A stretch of DNA of 64,000 nt from Herbaspirillum frisingense (GTDB lineage Bacteria; Pseudomonadota; Gammaproteobacteria; Burkholderiales; Burkholderiaceae_D), in assembly GCA_009914615.1 (NCBI GenBank), contig WNDX01000004.1:1-64000 (forward strand), written 5' to 3'. Each line of letters starts with the position of its first letter. Positions within the stretch are counted from its first letter, which is position 1. The position numbers were made by a program, and so were the translations under genes. Under the pieces are notes generated by a model. That model ran no database searches, had not been told where the DNA came from, and saw only the letters and a program-made list of their open reading frames with translations. Below, piece by piece: positions 47,709 to 57,058 of this stretch.

Positions 47709-48446
47709 TCAAAACCCCAACTGCAGCCGCATGGTGACGCTGCGCGCGCTGCGGGCGTTGTTGGTGCCGATCAGGTAGGCCGCTTCATATTTAAGGAATT
47801 GCTTGCCGAAGTAGGCCGTGCCGAAGATCGCCGGCCCCAGGCGGTGCGACTGGTCTTCGCGCCGGTCCCAGCGATCCCATCGGCCCAGTTCGCCGAAGCC
47901 TTGCAGGCCGAAGTTGAACAAGGGCCGCCAGTGCTGCCGCACCTGCCATTGATAGACCAATTCGGTCGGATCGCCACCGCTCACGCGGTAATCGCGCTGG
48001 AAGAAGAGGTTGAGATTGAATTGCGTGCGCCACCATTCGGTCTGCAGCGCCGGGCCCCATTCGAGACCGTAGCCGTCGCGGGCGCGGTATTGCTCGATGT
48101 CGGTATGGAGGGCGAGATCGAAGGGGTATTCGCCCTGGGTCAGCAGCACGTCGTTCTGCCAGTTCCAGCTCACGAAGCGGGTGCCCTGGGCGGCGGTCTG
48201 GGCCGTGACGCCATAGATTTCCGTGTACCAGCGCGCATTGACGCCGTAGCCTATGCCCAGTTCGGGCGAGCCGACCGGCGGGCTGCCGGGGCGCTTGGCG
48301 TTCCAGTATTTGTAGTCCAGCGTCCACTGGCCGGGATCGGAATACACATTGACCAGGTAATAGCCGGTGGCGGCCGCGGCCTCGCCGCCGGCCAGTCCCG
48401 CCATCGCCAACAGAGCAACCGCTGCCCACCCCGCCATCTTCGCCAT
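47709..48446 (-). CDS. Exported beta-rich protein of unknown function
   Basis: This 245-residue protein starts with a signal peptide (MAKMAGWAAVALLAMAGLAG, cleaved about residue 27). The mature part is rich in aromatic residues and alternating polar/apolar strands, e.g. WYTEIYGVTAQTA, LLTQGEYPFDLALHTDIEQY and ending MRLQLGF with a C-terminal Phe. This is a common outer-membrane beta-barrel pattern, so an outer-membrane location is likely. I cannot name a family. The start at 48446 is preferred because the signal peptide follows at once; an in-frame ATG at 48503 would add 19 residues. Confidence 0.6.
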   Translation of the reverse strand: MAKMAGWAAVALLAMAGLAGGEAAAATGYYLVNVYSDPGQWTLDYKYWNAKRPGSPPVGSPELGIGYGVNARWYTEIYGVTAQTAAQGTRFVSWNWQNDVLLTQGEYPFDLALHTDIEQYRARDGYGLEWGPALQTEWWRTQFNLNLFFQRDYRVSGGDPTELVYQWQVRQHWRPLFNFGLQGFGELGRWDRWDRREDQSHRLGPAIFGTAYFGKQFLKYEAAYLIGTNNARSARSVTMRLQLGF

Positions 48447-48531
48447 CGTCGTGTCATGCCCCCGCCGCGCGGTCGCCCGCGCTTGTGATTGCCGCGCCGT
48501 CATGGCGGTGCGGTCGCCTGGCGCCGCCGGA

Positions 48532-49620
48532 TCAGCGCGGCGGCAACGCTTTGAGGAACTCGTCGAGCTGCTGCGCGTAGAACCTGGCCATGCCCGTGGT
48601 GCCGTGGCCGCGCGTCTCGCCGCTGGCCGGGATCAGCAGCACCCGCGCATTGGGCAGGTCTTTCAGCGCCGCTTGCAGTATGCCGGTTTCCGGCGGGTTG
48701 CGTTCATCGTCGGCCGAATTGATGGCCAGCACCGGCACCTTGATCCGGGCCAGGCCCGGCTGCGCATTGTAGTCGGCCGAGGAGCCCCATTGGTAGATGA
48801 AATCGTTGGCGTCGGCCGTCACCGGCGCAGCCAGGCGCTCATCCACCAGCTTGTCGGCCTGGGCATGGGTACCGGCCATCTGCTGGTAAGCCAGCGTGCC
48901 GCCGGTGGTCGCAAACACGAACATGTTGTTGGCCAGCCGCAGGGAAGGCGGCTGCACGGTGTAGTTGCCGTTGTTCCAGGCCGGGTCCTGCCTGATGGAC
49001 TCCACCAGCATGCGCCGCATCATCCAGTTGCGGCTGGACATCTCGGTCGGCTGCGATGCCATCGGCACCAGCGCATCGGCAAAGCCCGGATACGTGCCAC
49101 CCCACAGCCAAGCCTGCATGCCGCCCATGGAGTTGCCGATGATCAGGCGCAGGCGCTTGATCCCCAGGCCTTCGGTGACCATGCGGTATTGCGCCAGCAC
49201 CATGTCGGCATAGTTGTATTGCGGGAAGGCCGCGCGCAGGCCGTCGGACGGCTTGCTGGACTTGCCCACGCCGATGCCGTCGGGAATCACGATGAAGTAC
49301 TTGCCGGCATCCAGCGGCTGGCCAGGGCCGAACAGTTGGCCACCGAAGTCCTTGCCCAGCATCGCGGCGGCGGTCTGATAGGTGCCGTGCAGCACCAGCA
49401 CGGCGGGATTATTGCGATCGCCGATGGTGACGTAGTGCAGGCGCAGGTTGTCCAGGGATTGGCCGGTATGGAAGACGAAGGTCGGCGCGATCCAGTCGCC
49501 CTCGACCGGGGCCGGATGATCCGCCGCCTGGGCGGAGGAGGCAAAGGCCGGGCACAGCAACAGGGAAGCGCAAGCCAGCAAGGCGCCGGCGGCGTGCCGG
49601 CAACGGGAAATCAGGCGCAT
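48532..49620 (-). CDS. Exported alpha/beta hydrolase (homoserine O-acetyltransferase-like fold)
   Basis: This 362-residue protein has a signal peptide (LLACASLLLCPAFASSAQA) and an alpha/beta hydrolase core related to MetX/homoserine O-acetyltransferases: VLVLHGTYQTAA, the nucleophile elbow LIIGNSMGGMQAW with the serine in GNSMGG, and PVLAINSADDERNP near the catalytic Asp. The His may lie in GETRGHGTTG. Export makes methionine synthesis unlikely, so it is an esterase or hydrolase of unknown substrate. The start at 49620 is chosen for the signal peptide. Confidence 0.78.
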   Translation of the reverse strand: MRLISRCRHAAGALLACASLLLCPAFASSAQAADHPAPVEGDWIAPTFVFHTGQSLDNLRLHYVTIGDRNNPAVLVLHGTYQTAAAMLGKDFGGQLFGPGQPLDAGKYFIVIPDGIGVGKSSKPSDGLRAAFPQYNYADMVLAQYRMVTEGLGIKRLRLIIGNSMGGMQAWLWGGTYPGFADALVPMASQPTEMSSRNWMMRRMLVESIRQDPAWNNGNYTVQPPSLRLANNMFVFATTGGTLAYQQMAGTHAQADKLVDERLAAPVTADANDFIYQWGSSADYNAQPGLARIKVPVLAINSADDERNPPETGILQAALKDLPNARVLLIPASGETRGHGTTGMARFYAQQLDEFLKALPPR

Positions 49621-49880
49621 GGAAATCTTTCTGGTCGGAAGCAGCGGTGGTCGGGAAGCGCTATGGTAGCCGCCGGATCGGGCAGCCGGAAAGCTGCGGC
49701 GCAGCAGCGCCGGGCGCCGGAAAAGGTTGTAACAACTGTAAGAGATCGTGTATTGGATCGAATTTTTTCGAGAACCGATGAGTCTATGCAAGTACCTGCC
49801 AGCGTTCGTCCGCGCCAGCGGCGGTACGAAGGCAGTCCCTCATTCCCAGGAACAACACATAACGACCAGGAAGAATAATC
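49621..49880. other. Promoter region of the small lipoprotein gene
   Basis: No gene is supported here. AT-rich patches at about 49740-49775 (GTAAGAGATCG, GATCGAATTTTTTCG) include a small repeat TCGA-atttttt-TCGA and could hold the promoter. The lipoprotein gene at 49881 has an AGGAAGAATAATC ribosome site. Confidence 0.35.
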
Positions 49881-50096
49881 ATGAAAACACTGCACAAGAT
49901 CGCGGCTATTTCCGTTACCGCATTCGCGCTGGCGGCCATGGGAGGCTGCAGCAACATGAGCCAGCGTGACAAGAACACCGCCATCGGCGCCACCGTCGGC
50001 GCAGTGGGCGGCGCCATCCTGACCGGCGGCAGCGGCATCGGCACCGCCGGCGGCGCCGCGGTCGGCGGCGTGATCGGCCACCAGATCGGTCGCTGA
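49881..50096 (+). CDS. Small glycine-zipper lipoprotein (OsmB-like)
   Basis: This 71-residue lipoprotein has a signal sequence with the lipobox-type end AAMGGCS (C23) and a Gly-rich C-terminal half: TAIGATVGAVGGAILTGGSG, then GTAGGAAVGGVIGHQIG. The GxxxG repeats are typical of glycine-zipper outer-membrane lipoproteins such as OsmB. OsmB is stress-induced in E. coli; the same may apply here. A strong hairpin follows, so it is monocistronic. Confidence 0.82.
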   Translation: MKTLHKIAAISVTAFALAAMGGCSNMSQRDKNTAIGATVGAVGGAILTGGSGIGTAGGAAVGGVIGHQIGR

Positions 50097-50111
50097 TCCC
50101 CTGCTGGCCCC

Positions 50112-50168
50112 AGCCGGCGCTGCCGGTGAAACCCGACCGGTTTCACCAGCGCGCCGGCTTCGCATTTT
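50112..50168 (+). terminator. Terminator after the glycine-zipper lipoprotein gene
   Basis: GGTGAAACC-CGACC-GGTTTCACC (50125-50147) is a perfect 9-bp stem inside longer GCCGGCGCT/AGCGCGCCGGC arms (50112-50160), followed by TCGCATTTTTCC. The stable hairpin plus T-rich tail fits a rho-independent terminator. Confidence 0.85.
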
Positions 50169-50231
50169 TCCTTTCGTATTCTCCTTTCGCATTTCCCCTT
50201 TTTCCGCTTCCCTCGCTAATACCGCGCCCCC

Positions 50232-50957
50232 TTATACCGCCAGAAACCCGCCGTCCACACCGAGCACGGCGCCATTGATCATGGCCGCATCCGGCGACAG
50301 CAGCATGGCGATGCCGGCCGCCACCTCCTCGGCCGAGGCAAAGCGGCCGCCGGGATGGCGCGCCAGCATCGGCGCCGATTTGGCCGGGTCGCTCCAGGCC
50401 GCCAGCGCCAGGTCGGTCAGCGTGACGGTCGGCGCCACGGCATTGACGCGGATGCCGTGCGGCCCGAATTCACGCGCCAGCACCCGCGTCGCGCCTTCCA
50501 GTCCGGCCTTGGAGGCGGCGTAGCACAGATGGCCGGCAAAGCCGCGATGGCCGGCGATGGACGTGATGTTGACGATGGCGCCGCCGCCTCCCGCGGCCAC
50601 GCGCGCGCGGCCGAACTCCTGGCAAGCGATGAGGGCGGCCCGCAGGTTGATGCCCAGGACGGCTTCGTAGCCCTCCTCGCTCATGTCCAGGGCCGATTCC
50701 AGCACATTGATCCCCGCGCTGTTGATCAGGAAATCCGCCCTGCCCGCTTGCGCCATCGCGCGCCGCGCGGCCGCCGGGTCGGCCAGGTCCACCGTGACGG
50801 AACGGCCGCCGATCTCCTCGCGCAAGCTCTCCAGATCGGCCGCGGTGCGGCTCAAGGCGATCACCTCCGCCCCGCGCGCAGCCATGAGCCGGGCGCAGGC
50901 CCGGCCTATGCCCTTGCCGGCGCCGGTGATGATGACCGATTGTCCTGAAAACATCAT
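50232..50957 (-). CDS. DCXR-like short-chain reductase (L-xylulose reductase type)
   Basis: This 241-residue SDR resembles dicarbonyl/L-xylulose reductase: VIITGAGKGIGRACARLMAA, VIALSRTAADLESL, a catalytic set S, Y, K with YAASKAGLEG, and IRVNAVAPTVTLTDLALAAWSDP, all close in wording to mammalian DCXR. It likely interconverts a pentulose such as L-xylulose and a pentitol such as xylitol. It is the last gene of the ribitol operon, 10 bp after the kinase gene. GGAG lies seven bases before the ATG at 50957. Its job beside the ribitol dehydrogenase is unclear. Confidence 0.8.
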   Translation of the reverse strand: MMFSGQSVIITGAGKGIGRACARLMAARGAEVIALSRTAADLESLREEIGGRSVTVDLADPAAARRAMAQAGRADFLINSAGINVLESALDMSEEGYEAVLGINLRAALIACQEFGRARVAAGGGGAIVNITSIAGHRGFAGHLCYAASKAGLEGATRVLAREFGPHGIRVNAVAPTVTLTDLALAAWSDPAKSAPMLARHPGGRFASAEEVAAGIAMLLSPDAAMINGAVLGVDGGFLAV

Positions 50958-50967
50958 GCAAGTCTCC

Positions 50968-52626
50968 TCATGAAAGATCTCCCGCACCACCGGCGGCCTG
51001 TGCGGCCAACAGCGGCGCGATGGCATCGCGCACCTCGCGCGCCAGCCGCTGGGTGGCCAGGAATGCGCGGTAGCGCGCCTCGTGCAGCGCCCGCACCGAT
51101 CCGGTGGCGGGCGTACTGCGTCCGGCCACGCGCGACATGGCGGGCATGGCCTGCTCCAGCCCCGCATAGCTTCCCGACGCCACCGCCGCCAGCATGGCCG
51201 ATCCCAGCAGCACCGGCTCGGAACAGGCCGTGACCTCGACCGGGATGCCAGTGGCATCGGCCAGGATCTGGCGCGTCAGCGCATGCGTGCCGGCGCCGCC
51301 GGAGACGGCGATGCTGGCGATCGCGATGCCTTGCGCGGCCTGGGCCTCGATGATCTGGCGCAGGCCGTAGCCCAGGCTGCACAGCCCGGCCACATACAGC
51401 GCCGCCAGGCTGTCGATGTCGCTTTCCATGCCCAGCCCCAGCAAGGCCGCCCGGGCGTAGGGATCGGCCAGCGGCGAGCGGTTACCGATGAATTCCGGCA
51501 CCACGTTCAACTGCCCGGCCAGCCACGCCGCATCCGACGGCTCCGCCACGGCGTCCAGCACCCGCCGGGCCAGCCATTGCGGCAATTCCATGCGCGCGCG
51601 CGCCGCCTCGGCGCCGGCCTCCTGCGCCGCCGGGTGCAGCGTGAGCAGATGGTCGATGGCCGCCCCGGCCGCCGATTGCCCGCCTTCGTTGAGCCACATG
51701 CCGGGCACCATGGCGCTGTAGTACGGTCCCCATACGCCGGGCACGAAGATCGGGCTGGCGGTGGAGGTCATGGTGCAGGACGATGTACCGAACACGTAGC
51801 CAAGACAGGCCGTCGCATCCTGCCGCCCACCGGCGGCGGCGACGGTACCGATGCCACCGGCGTGGGCGTCGATCAGGCCGGCGGCAACCGCGATGCCGGG
51901 CCGCAACTGCATGTCGCGCGCGGCCGCCTCGCTCAGGCCACCGTCCAGCGCGGTGCCGGGGTGAACGATGCGCTGGCCGATGCGCCGGAAGTCCTCGTCG
52001 GCCAGCTCGCCCAGGCCGATGCAGCGGAAATACTCTTCGTCCCAGCGTTCTTCGTGGGCCAGATAGGTCCACTTGCAGGTCACGGTGCAGGATGAACGCT
52101 GCAGCGAACCGGTGGCCTTCCAGGTAAGGAAATCGGTGAGGTCGAAGAAGTGGCGCGCCGAGGCGTAGATAGGCGGCAGTTGCTCCTTGAGCCAGAGCAG
52201 CTTGGGCGTTTCCATCTCCGGCGAGATCATTCCGCCGACATAGGACAGCACCGCGTGGCCGCCGGCGTTGATGCGCCGCGCCTGGTCCAGCGCCCGGTGA
52301 TCCATCCAGACGATGACGTCACGCTCCGGATGGGCCGGATCGCCCACGCCACCCTCCGCCCCCTGCACCACCAGCGAACAGGTGGCGTCCACGCCCACGC
52401 CGGCCACCGCCGCCGGGTCGATGCCAGCCTGAGCCACGGCGTCCCGCACGGCGCCGCAGACGGCGTCCCAGATCTGGGCGCTGGATTGCTCGACATGGCC
52501 GCGCCGCTCGTCGCGGAACAGATCGATCTCGCGCCGGGCGCTGGCCAGCAGCGCGCCGGCGCGGTCGAACACGCCGGCCCGGGCCGAACCGGTGCCAACG
52601 TCGATGCCGATGAAATAGGTGTCCAT
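50968..52626 (-). CDS. FGGY pentulose kinase (D-ribulokinase / YpCarbK-like)
   Basis: This 552-residue FGGY kinase is of the ribulokinase/YpCarbK subgroup rather than the xylulokinase or glycerokinase one. Signs are the phosphate loop FIGIDVGTGSARAGVFD, GVDATCSLVV, DVIVWMDHRALDQARRIN and GGAGTHALTRQILAD. It most likely phosphorylates D-ribulose, produced by the ribitol dehydrogenase gene upstream, to D-ribulose 5-phosphate. It could also act on L-ribulose or a pentitol, as relatives have broad range. It lies 74 bp after the ribitol dehydrogenase gene. Confidence 0.85.
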   Translation of the reverse strand: MDTYFIGIDVGTGSARAGVFDRAGALLASARREIDLFRDERRGHVEQSSAQIWDAVCGAVRDAVAQAGIDPAAVAGVGVDATCSLVVQGAEGGVGDPAHPERDVIVWMDHRALDQARRINAGGHAVLSYVGGMISPEMETPKLLWLKEQLPPIYASARHFFDLTDFLTWKATGSLQRSSCTVTCKWTYLAHEERWDEEYFRCIGLGELADEDFRRIGQRIVHPGTALDGGLSEAAARDMQLRPGIAVAAGLIDAHAGGIGTVAAAGGRQDATACLGYVFGTSSCTMTSTASPIFVPGVWGPYYSAMVPGMWLNEGGQSAAGAAIDHLLTLHPAAQEAGAEAARARMELPQWLARRVLDAVAEPSDAAWLAGQLNVVPEFIGNRSPLADPYARAALLGLGMESDIDSLAALYVAGLCSLGYGLRQIIEAQAAQGIAIASIAVSGGAGTHALTRQILADATGIPVEVTACSEPVLLGSAMLAAVASGSYAGLEQAMPAMSRVAGRSTPATGSVRALHEARYRAFLATQRLAREVRDAIAPLLAAQAAGGAGDLS

Positions 52627-52700
52627 CTTGCTCCTGCCTGATTGGTGACCGCACCGTCGTCTCCCGCAGGGGGCGGCGGTGCGCGGGCCGTCCGGCGTCC

Positions 52701-53432
52701 TCAGACCCGGTCGAAGTTGGTCGGCAGCACCAGCATGTCGCGGATGGTCACATTGCGCGTGCGCGTGAGCATGTACTCGACGGCGTCGGCTACTTCGCCC
52801 GGGTCGATCAGGCTACCCGATTCCTTGGCCTTGCGAAGATTTTCTTCGGGCCAGTCGGCCAGCAATGCGGAGATCACCGGCCCCGGCGAAACCTGCCCCA
52901 CCCGTACGCCGTAGGGAATCATCTGGCGCCGCATGGTCTGCACGAAGCAGGTGATGGCCCATTTGGAACCGGCATAGACCGGCTCCCAATAGGTCGGGAA
53001 ATGGCCGGCGATCGAGCAGGTGACGATGATGTCGCCGGTCTTGCGCTGCATCATGTGCGGCGCCACGGCATGCACGTTCTTCATCACGGCGTTGACGTTG
53101 AGATTGAGCATCTTGTCGATGGCCTCGGCCGTGGTGTCGGTGAGCTCGCCGCCGATATAGGTGCCGGCGTTGCAATAGAGGATGTCGATGTGCTCGACCT
53201 TCTTGAGCACCTCCGGGATCATGGCGGCGCAACTGTCGGCGTCCAGCAGATTGGTGACCTGGGGGATGGCGCGGCCGCCGAACTTGCTGGCTAGGTCGTG
53301 CAAGGCCTGTGCGTTCCAGTCAACCATGACGACGGTCACGCCGTCGGCCAGCAGCCGTTCGGTGGTGGCCAGGCCGATGCCCGAAGCGGCGCCGGTGATG
53401 ACGGCGATCTTGCCGTCCAGTGATTGTGGCAT
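52701..53432 (-). CDS. rbtD: Ribitol 2-dehydrogenase
   Basis: This 243-residue SDR oxidises ribitol to D-ribulose with NAD+. From memory it closely follows enterobacterial ribitol dehydrogenase: GKIAVITGAASGIGL, LYCNAGTYIGGELTD, WEPVYAGSKWAI with the Y/K pair (YAGSK), and YGVRVGQVSPGPVISALLADWPE, then NVTIRDMLVLPTNFDRV. AAGGAGAATCCCC precedes the ATG at 53432. It sits between the ABC permease gene and the kinase, so ribitol import, oxidation and phosphorylation are in one operon. Confidence 0.92.
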   Translation of the reverse strand: MPQSLDGKIAVITGAASGIGLATTERLLADGVTVVMVDWNAQALHDLASKFGGRAIPQVTNLLDADSCAAMIPEVLKKVEHIDILYCNAGTYIGGELTDTTAEAIDKMLNLNVNAVMKNVHAVAPHMMQRKTGDIIVTCSIAGHFPTYWEPVYAGSKWAITCFVQTMRRQMIPYGVRVGQVSPGPVISALLADWPEENLRKAKESGSLIDPGEVADAVEYMLTRTRNVTIRDMLVLPTNFDRV

Positions 53433-53476
53433 GGGGATTCTCCTTGGGGGTGAAGTAAAAGAAGGCAATGGGTGGA

Positions 53477-54463
53477 TCAGCGCCACTCGCGGGCGATGTA
53501 GATGGCCAGCAGGATGATCAGTCCGCGGATGATCTCCTGCAGATAGGGATTGATGCCCATCAGGTTCAGGCCGTTGTTGAGGATGCCCAGCAGCACCGCG
53601 CCGATCAGCGTGCCGACGATCAATCCGCGGCCGCCGGCGATGGCGGTGCCGCCCAGCACGACGGCGGCGATCGCATCGAGCTCGAAACCGACGCCGGCAT
53701 TGGGCTGGCCCGACATCAGGCGGCCGGTCAGGATGATGGCGGCCAGTCCCGAAGTGAGGCCGGAGATGGCATAGACCGCCAGCTTGATGCGGCCGGTCTT
53801 CACGCCCGATAGCCGGGCCGCGGTTTCGTTGCCGCCGACGGCGTACACATGCCGCCCAAAGGGCGTGCGCTCCAGCAGCAGCCAGGCCAGTGCATAGACC
53901 GCCAGCATGGCGATCACCGGTGCCGGCACGATGCCCACGCGGCCCACGCCGAACCACGCAATCCAGGACGGCAAGCCCGAGATCGGGTAACCGCCCGAGT
54001 AGATCAGGCCCACGCCGCGCGCGATGCCCATGGTGGCCAGGGTGACGATGATGGCCGGCATGCGCCCCCATGCCACCAGCACGCCGTTGAGCAGGCCGAT
54101 GGCCACCGCGATGCCGATCCCGGCCAGCAGGCCGGCCGCGCCCGGCAGCCCGGTGTTGACCATCAGACCGGCAGCGACGGTGCCGGCCAGCGCCATGGCC
54201 GCACCGACCGACAGATCGATGCCGCCGGTGAGGATCACGAAGCTCATGCCCACCGCCAGGATGGCGACGATGGAAACCTGCCTCAGCACATTGAGGATGT
54301 TGGAGAGCGTGAAGAAATTGTCCGACGCCAGTCCCATCAGGATCGACACCACCACCAGCCCCGCCAGCGGCAAGGCCAGTTGCGAATGGAGCAGCGATTT
54401 CCACAGCGGCGTGACGGCGCTCCCGGTCCGTACCGCCTTCATCGTGTTAGCCTCATGCTGCAT
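53477..54463 (-). CDS. Sugar/pentitol ABC permease (RbsC family)
   Basis: This 328-residue inner-membrane permease of the ribose type has 8-10 helices, with [35 protein letters not shown], the diagnostic [13 protein letters not shown] core, and [19 protein letters not shown] in the cytoplasmic loop. It pairs with the ATPase whose end it overlaps by 11 bp. GGGAG precedes the ATG at 54463. Ribitol is the likely substrate given the downstream dehydrogenase. Confidence 0.92.
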   Translation of the reverse strand: MQHEANTMKAVRTGSAVTPLWKSLLHSQLALPLAGLVVVSILMGLASDNFFTLSNILNVLRQVSIVAILAVGMSFVILTGGIDLSVGAAMALAGTVAAGLMVNTGLPGAAGLLAGIGIAVAIGLLNGVLVAWGRMPAIIVTLATMGIARGVGLIYSGGYPISGLPSWIAWFGVGRVGIVPAPVIAMLAVYALAWLLLERTPFGRHVYAVGGNETAARLSGVKTGRIKLAVYAISGLTSGLAAIILTGRLMSGQPNAGVGFELDAIAAVVLGGTAIAGGRGLIVGTLIGAVLLGILNNGLNLMGINPYLQEIIRGLIILLAIYIAREWR

Positions 54464-55955
54464 GTCTGGTTCTCCCGGTCGTTGCGTGGGTCATGATGTC
54501 TTCCGAGGTGACGGCGGCGCCCTCGACGGTGGCCACGATGCCGCCAGCGCGGAACACGCAGACGCGGTCGGACATGCCCACCACTTCCGGCAGTTCCGAA
54601 GAAATCATGATGATGGAATGGCCCTGCGCGGCGAACTGGCGCATGAGCTGGTAGATGTCGGCCTTGGCGCCGACGTCGATGCCGCGGGTCGGCTCGTCGA
54701 AGATGAGCACCTTCATGGCATGGTTGATCCAGCGCGCGATCACCACTTTCTGCTGGTTGCCGCCGGACAGGGTATCGACCCGCGTGTGCGGCCCCTGCGC
54801 CTTGACCCGCACGCGCTGCATGGCCAGCCGGGTATCTTCGTCCTCCCTGGCGCGATCGACGAACAGGCGGCCCAGCAGGTATTTGCCATAGTTGTTCAGC
54901 GAGACGTTATGCAGGATCGAGAAACCGGTGATCAGCCCCTGCTCCTTGCGGCTCTCCGGCAGCAGGCCGATGCCCGCCTGCAAGGCCTCGGCGGGATTCG
55001 CAAAGCGCATCGGCACACCGTTCATGCGTAGCTTGCAGCATGCCGCGGGATGGGCGCCGAGCATGGCCAGCACGGTCTCGGTGCGGCCGGAGCCGACCAG
55101 CCCGGCGAAGCCCAGGATTTCGCCCGCGCGCAGCTCAAAGCGCGACACCGGCCCGCCGCGCGCCAGTTGCAGCTCTTCGACCTCAATCACCGGGTCGGCA
55201 TCGCCGGGCAAGGCGGGCTTGGGCGGGAAGCAGTTTTCCAGGCGGCGCCCGACCATCATCTCGACCAGCCGCGCGTAATCGACCTCGGCCACCTCGCAGC
55301 AGCCGATCCGGTCGCCGTCGCGCAGCACCGTGATGCGGTCGCAGATCTCGAAGATCTCTTCAAGATGATGGGAAATGAAGATGATCGCCACGCCCTGCTC
55401 GCGCAGGCTGCGCATGACCTTGAACAGGTGTTCGACCTCGGCCGGGGTCAGCGTCGCGGTCGGCTCGTCGAGCACCAGGAGGCGCGCGTTCAGGGCCAGC
55501 GCCTTGGCGATCTCGACGAACTGCTGCTGGGCCACCGAGAGCTGGCGCACCGGCACCTCCAGGGCAATCTCCACACCCAGTTGCCCGAGGATGGCCGCGG
55601 CGCGTTCGCGCATGGCGGTGCGCTTGAGCAGCCCCAGGCCGTTGCGCTGCTCGCGCGCCAGGAACATGTTGTCCACCGCGTTCAGGTAGGGCACCAGCGA
55701 AAATTCCTGGAATACCACGCCCACACCCTGCTCGATGGCCTGGCGATAGCTGGCGAAATGGCAGGGCCGGCCGTCGATACGGATCTCGCCGGCGTCGGGC
55801 TTGAGGATGCCGCACAGGATCTTCATCAGGGTGGACTTGCCGGCGCCGTTCTCGCCCAGCAGGGCATGTACCTCGCCGGCCCGCACGTCGAGATCGACGC
55901 CGTGCAGTACCTGGATGTTGCCGAAGTTTTTCTTGATGCCGCTCAACTGGAGCAT
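54453..55955 (-). CDS. Sugar/pentitol ABC ATPase with two nucleotide domains (RbsA family)
   Basis: This 500-residue protein has two ABC domains in tandem. The first has [13 protein letters not shown] (Walker A) and [15 protein letters not shown], and [14 protein letters not shown] (Walker B). The second has a degenerate Walker A region ([15 protein letters not shown]) and the signature [28 protein letters not shown]. This is the normal RbsA/AraG/XylG organisation. It energises the pentitol transporter. Confidence 0.93.
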   Translation of the reverse strand: MLQLSGIKKNFGNIQVLHGVDLDVRAGEVHALLGENGAGKSTLMKILCGILKPDAGEIRIDGRPCHFASYRQAIEQGVGVVFQEFSLVPYLNAVDNMFLAREQRNGLGLLKRTAMRERAAAILGQLGVEIALEVPVRQLSVAQQQFVEIAKALALNARLLVLDEPTATLTPAEVEHLFKVMRSLREQGVAIIFISHHLEEIFEICDRITVLRDGDRIGCCEVAEVDYARLVEMMVGRRLENCFPPKPALPGDADPVIEVEELQLARGGPVSRFELRAGEILGFAGLVGSGRTETVLAMLGAHPAACCKLRMNGVPMRFANPAEALQAGIGLLPESRKEQGLITGFSILHNVSLNNYGKYLLGRLFVDRAREDEDTRLAMQRVRVKAQGPHTRVDTLSGGNQQKVVIARWINHAMKVLIFDEPTRGIDVGAKADIYQLMRQFAAQGHSIIMISSELPEVVGMSDRVCVFRAGGIVATVEGAAVTSEDIMTHATTGRTRHAA

Positions 55956-55995
55956 CGCGTCCTCCCGCGGGTGGAATGAGAAAAGGAAAAGACCG

Positions 55996-56015
55996 GCCCC
56001 GCGTACCGGCGGGGC
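55996..56015 (-). terminator. Hairpin after the binding-protein gene
   Basis: GCCCCGC/GCGGGGC (7-bp stem, six-base loop) lies just beyond the binding-protein stop, within the operon. Such hairpins often lower expression of downstream transporter genes relative to the abundant binding protein. Confidence 0.45.
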
Positions 56016-56028
56016 GCAGGCATTTCGC

Positions 56029-56940
56029 TTACCAACTGAAGCCGGCCGCGTTCTTGCGGGTCACCGGCATCACATCGATCGGCACTTCCTTGGGCACCAC
56101 GCGGGCGCCCCACTTCTTGGCCAGCGCCATGGCCAGGCCCACGCGCACCTGGTCGCGCGGGAACTGGGCAGTGGTCTCGATGAAAGCGGTGCCGTCGGCG
56201 ATCGCCTTGATCGCTTCGGGAGCGCCATCGACCGAGGTCAGCTTGATGTCCTTGCCCGCGCCCTGGATCGCCGCCAGTGCGCCCATGGCGCCGCCGTCGT
56301 TGACCGAGAAGATGCCCTTGAGATTGGGATGCGACTGGATCATGTTCTCCACCACGCCCAGCGCCACGGAGCGGTCCTGGCGCCCGTTCTGCTTGTCCAC
56401 CAGCTTGATGTCCTTGAATTCGGCCAGCGCCTGCTTGCAGCCTTCGACGCGCTGCAGGATGGGCACCACCGGAATGCCGTCGAGGATGGCGACCTCGCCC
56501 TTGCCGTTCAGCGACTGGGCCAGCGCTCGGCAGGATTGGTAACCGGCGTCCTTGTTCTTGGAGCCGACGAACATGTCCACCGGACCGCTGGCGTTGGCGT
56601 CCACCGCCACCACGATGACGTTGCGCGCCTTGGCCGCGCGCACCGCCGCCTCGACGCCGGCCGAATCGGTCGGATTGATCAGCAGGATGTCGATGTTTTG
56701 CTGCAGCATGTCCTCGACGTCGGCGATCTGCTTGGCCACGTTATGCGCGGCATCGGTGACCACCACCTTGGCGCCCAGCGACTTGGCGGCTTCTTCCAGC
56801 GCCTTGCGCATCGACACGAAGTAGGGATTGTTCATCTCCTGGAAGGTCATGCCGATCTTCAGCTTGGCGGTCTCCTGCGCCATGGCGGGCGCGGCCAGCA
56901 CCGCTGACGAGGCGGCCAACGCGATCAACGTTTTTTTCAT
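56029..56940 (-). CDS. Periplasmic sugar/pentitol-binding protein (RbsB family)
   Basis: This 303-residue protein has a 21-residue signal peptide (ends APAMA-QET) and the two-lobed RbsB fold: [57 protein letters not shown], and a hinge [14 protein letters not shown]. It is the first gene of the transporter set, followed by ATPase and permease. Ribitol or another pentitol is the likely ligand. It is preceded by an inverted-repeat-rich gap after the AraC-type regulator gene. Confidence 0.92.
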   Translation of the reverse strand: MKKTLIALAASSAVLAAPAMAQETAKLKIGMTFQEMNNPYFVSMRKALEEAAKSLGAKVVVTDAAHNVAKQIADVEDMLQQNIDILLINPTDSAGVEAAVRAAKARNVIVVAVDANASGPVDMFVGSKNKDAGYQSCRALAQSLNGKGEVAILDGIPVVPILQRVEGCKQALAEFKDIKLVDKQNGRQDRSVALGVVENMIQSHPNLKGIFSVNDGGAMGALAAIQGAGKDIKLTSVDGAPEAIKAIADGTAFIETTAQFPRDQVRVGLAMALAKKWGARVVPKEVPIDVMPVTRKNAAGFSW

Positions 56941-56962
56941 TTCAGTCTTCCTCCTAGTGGGC

Positions 56963-57010
56963 GACAGGCAATACCTGTCCTGTTCCGGAAAGCACCATGC
57001 TTTCCCGGAA
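56963..57010. promoter_or_regulatory. Inverted repeats between the AraC regulator and the binding-protein gene
   Basis: GACAGG-CAATA-CCTGTC (56963-56979) and TTCC-GGAAAGC-ACCAT-GCTTTCC-C-GGAA (56983-57010) lie in the 118-bp gap. They could be AraC-type binding sites or a terminator for the regulator gene. The second is the longer structure. Confidence 0.5.
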
Positions 57011-57058
57011 TTCCTTGTGTTTCCCCGGGGGACGGGGAGCGTGGGTGTCCTGCTCCCG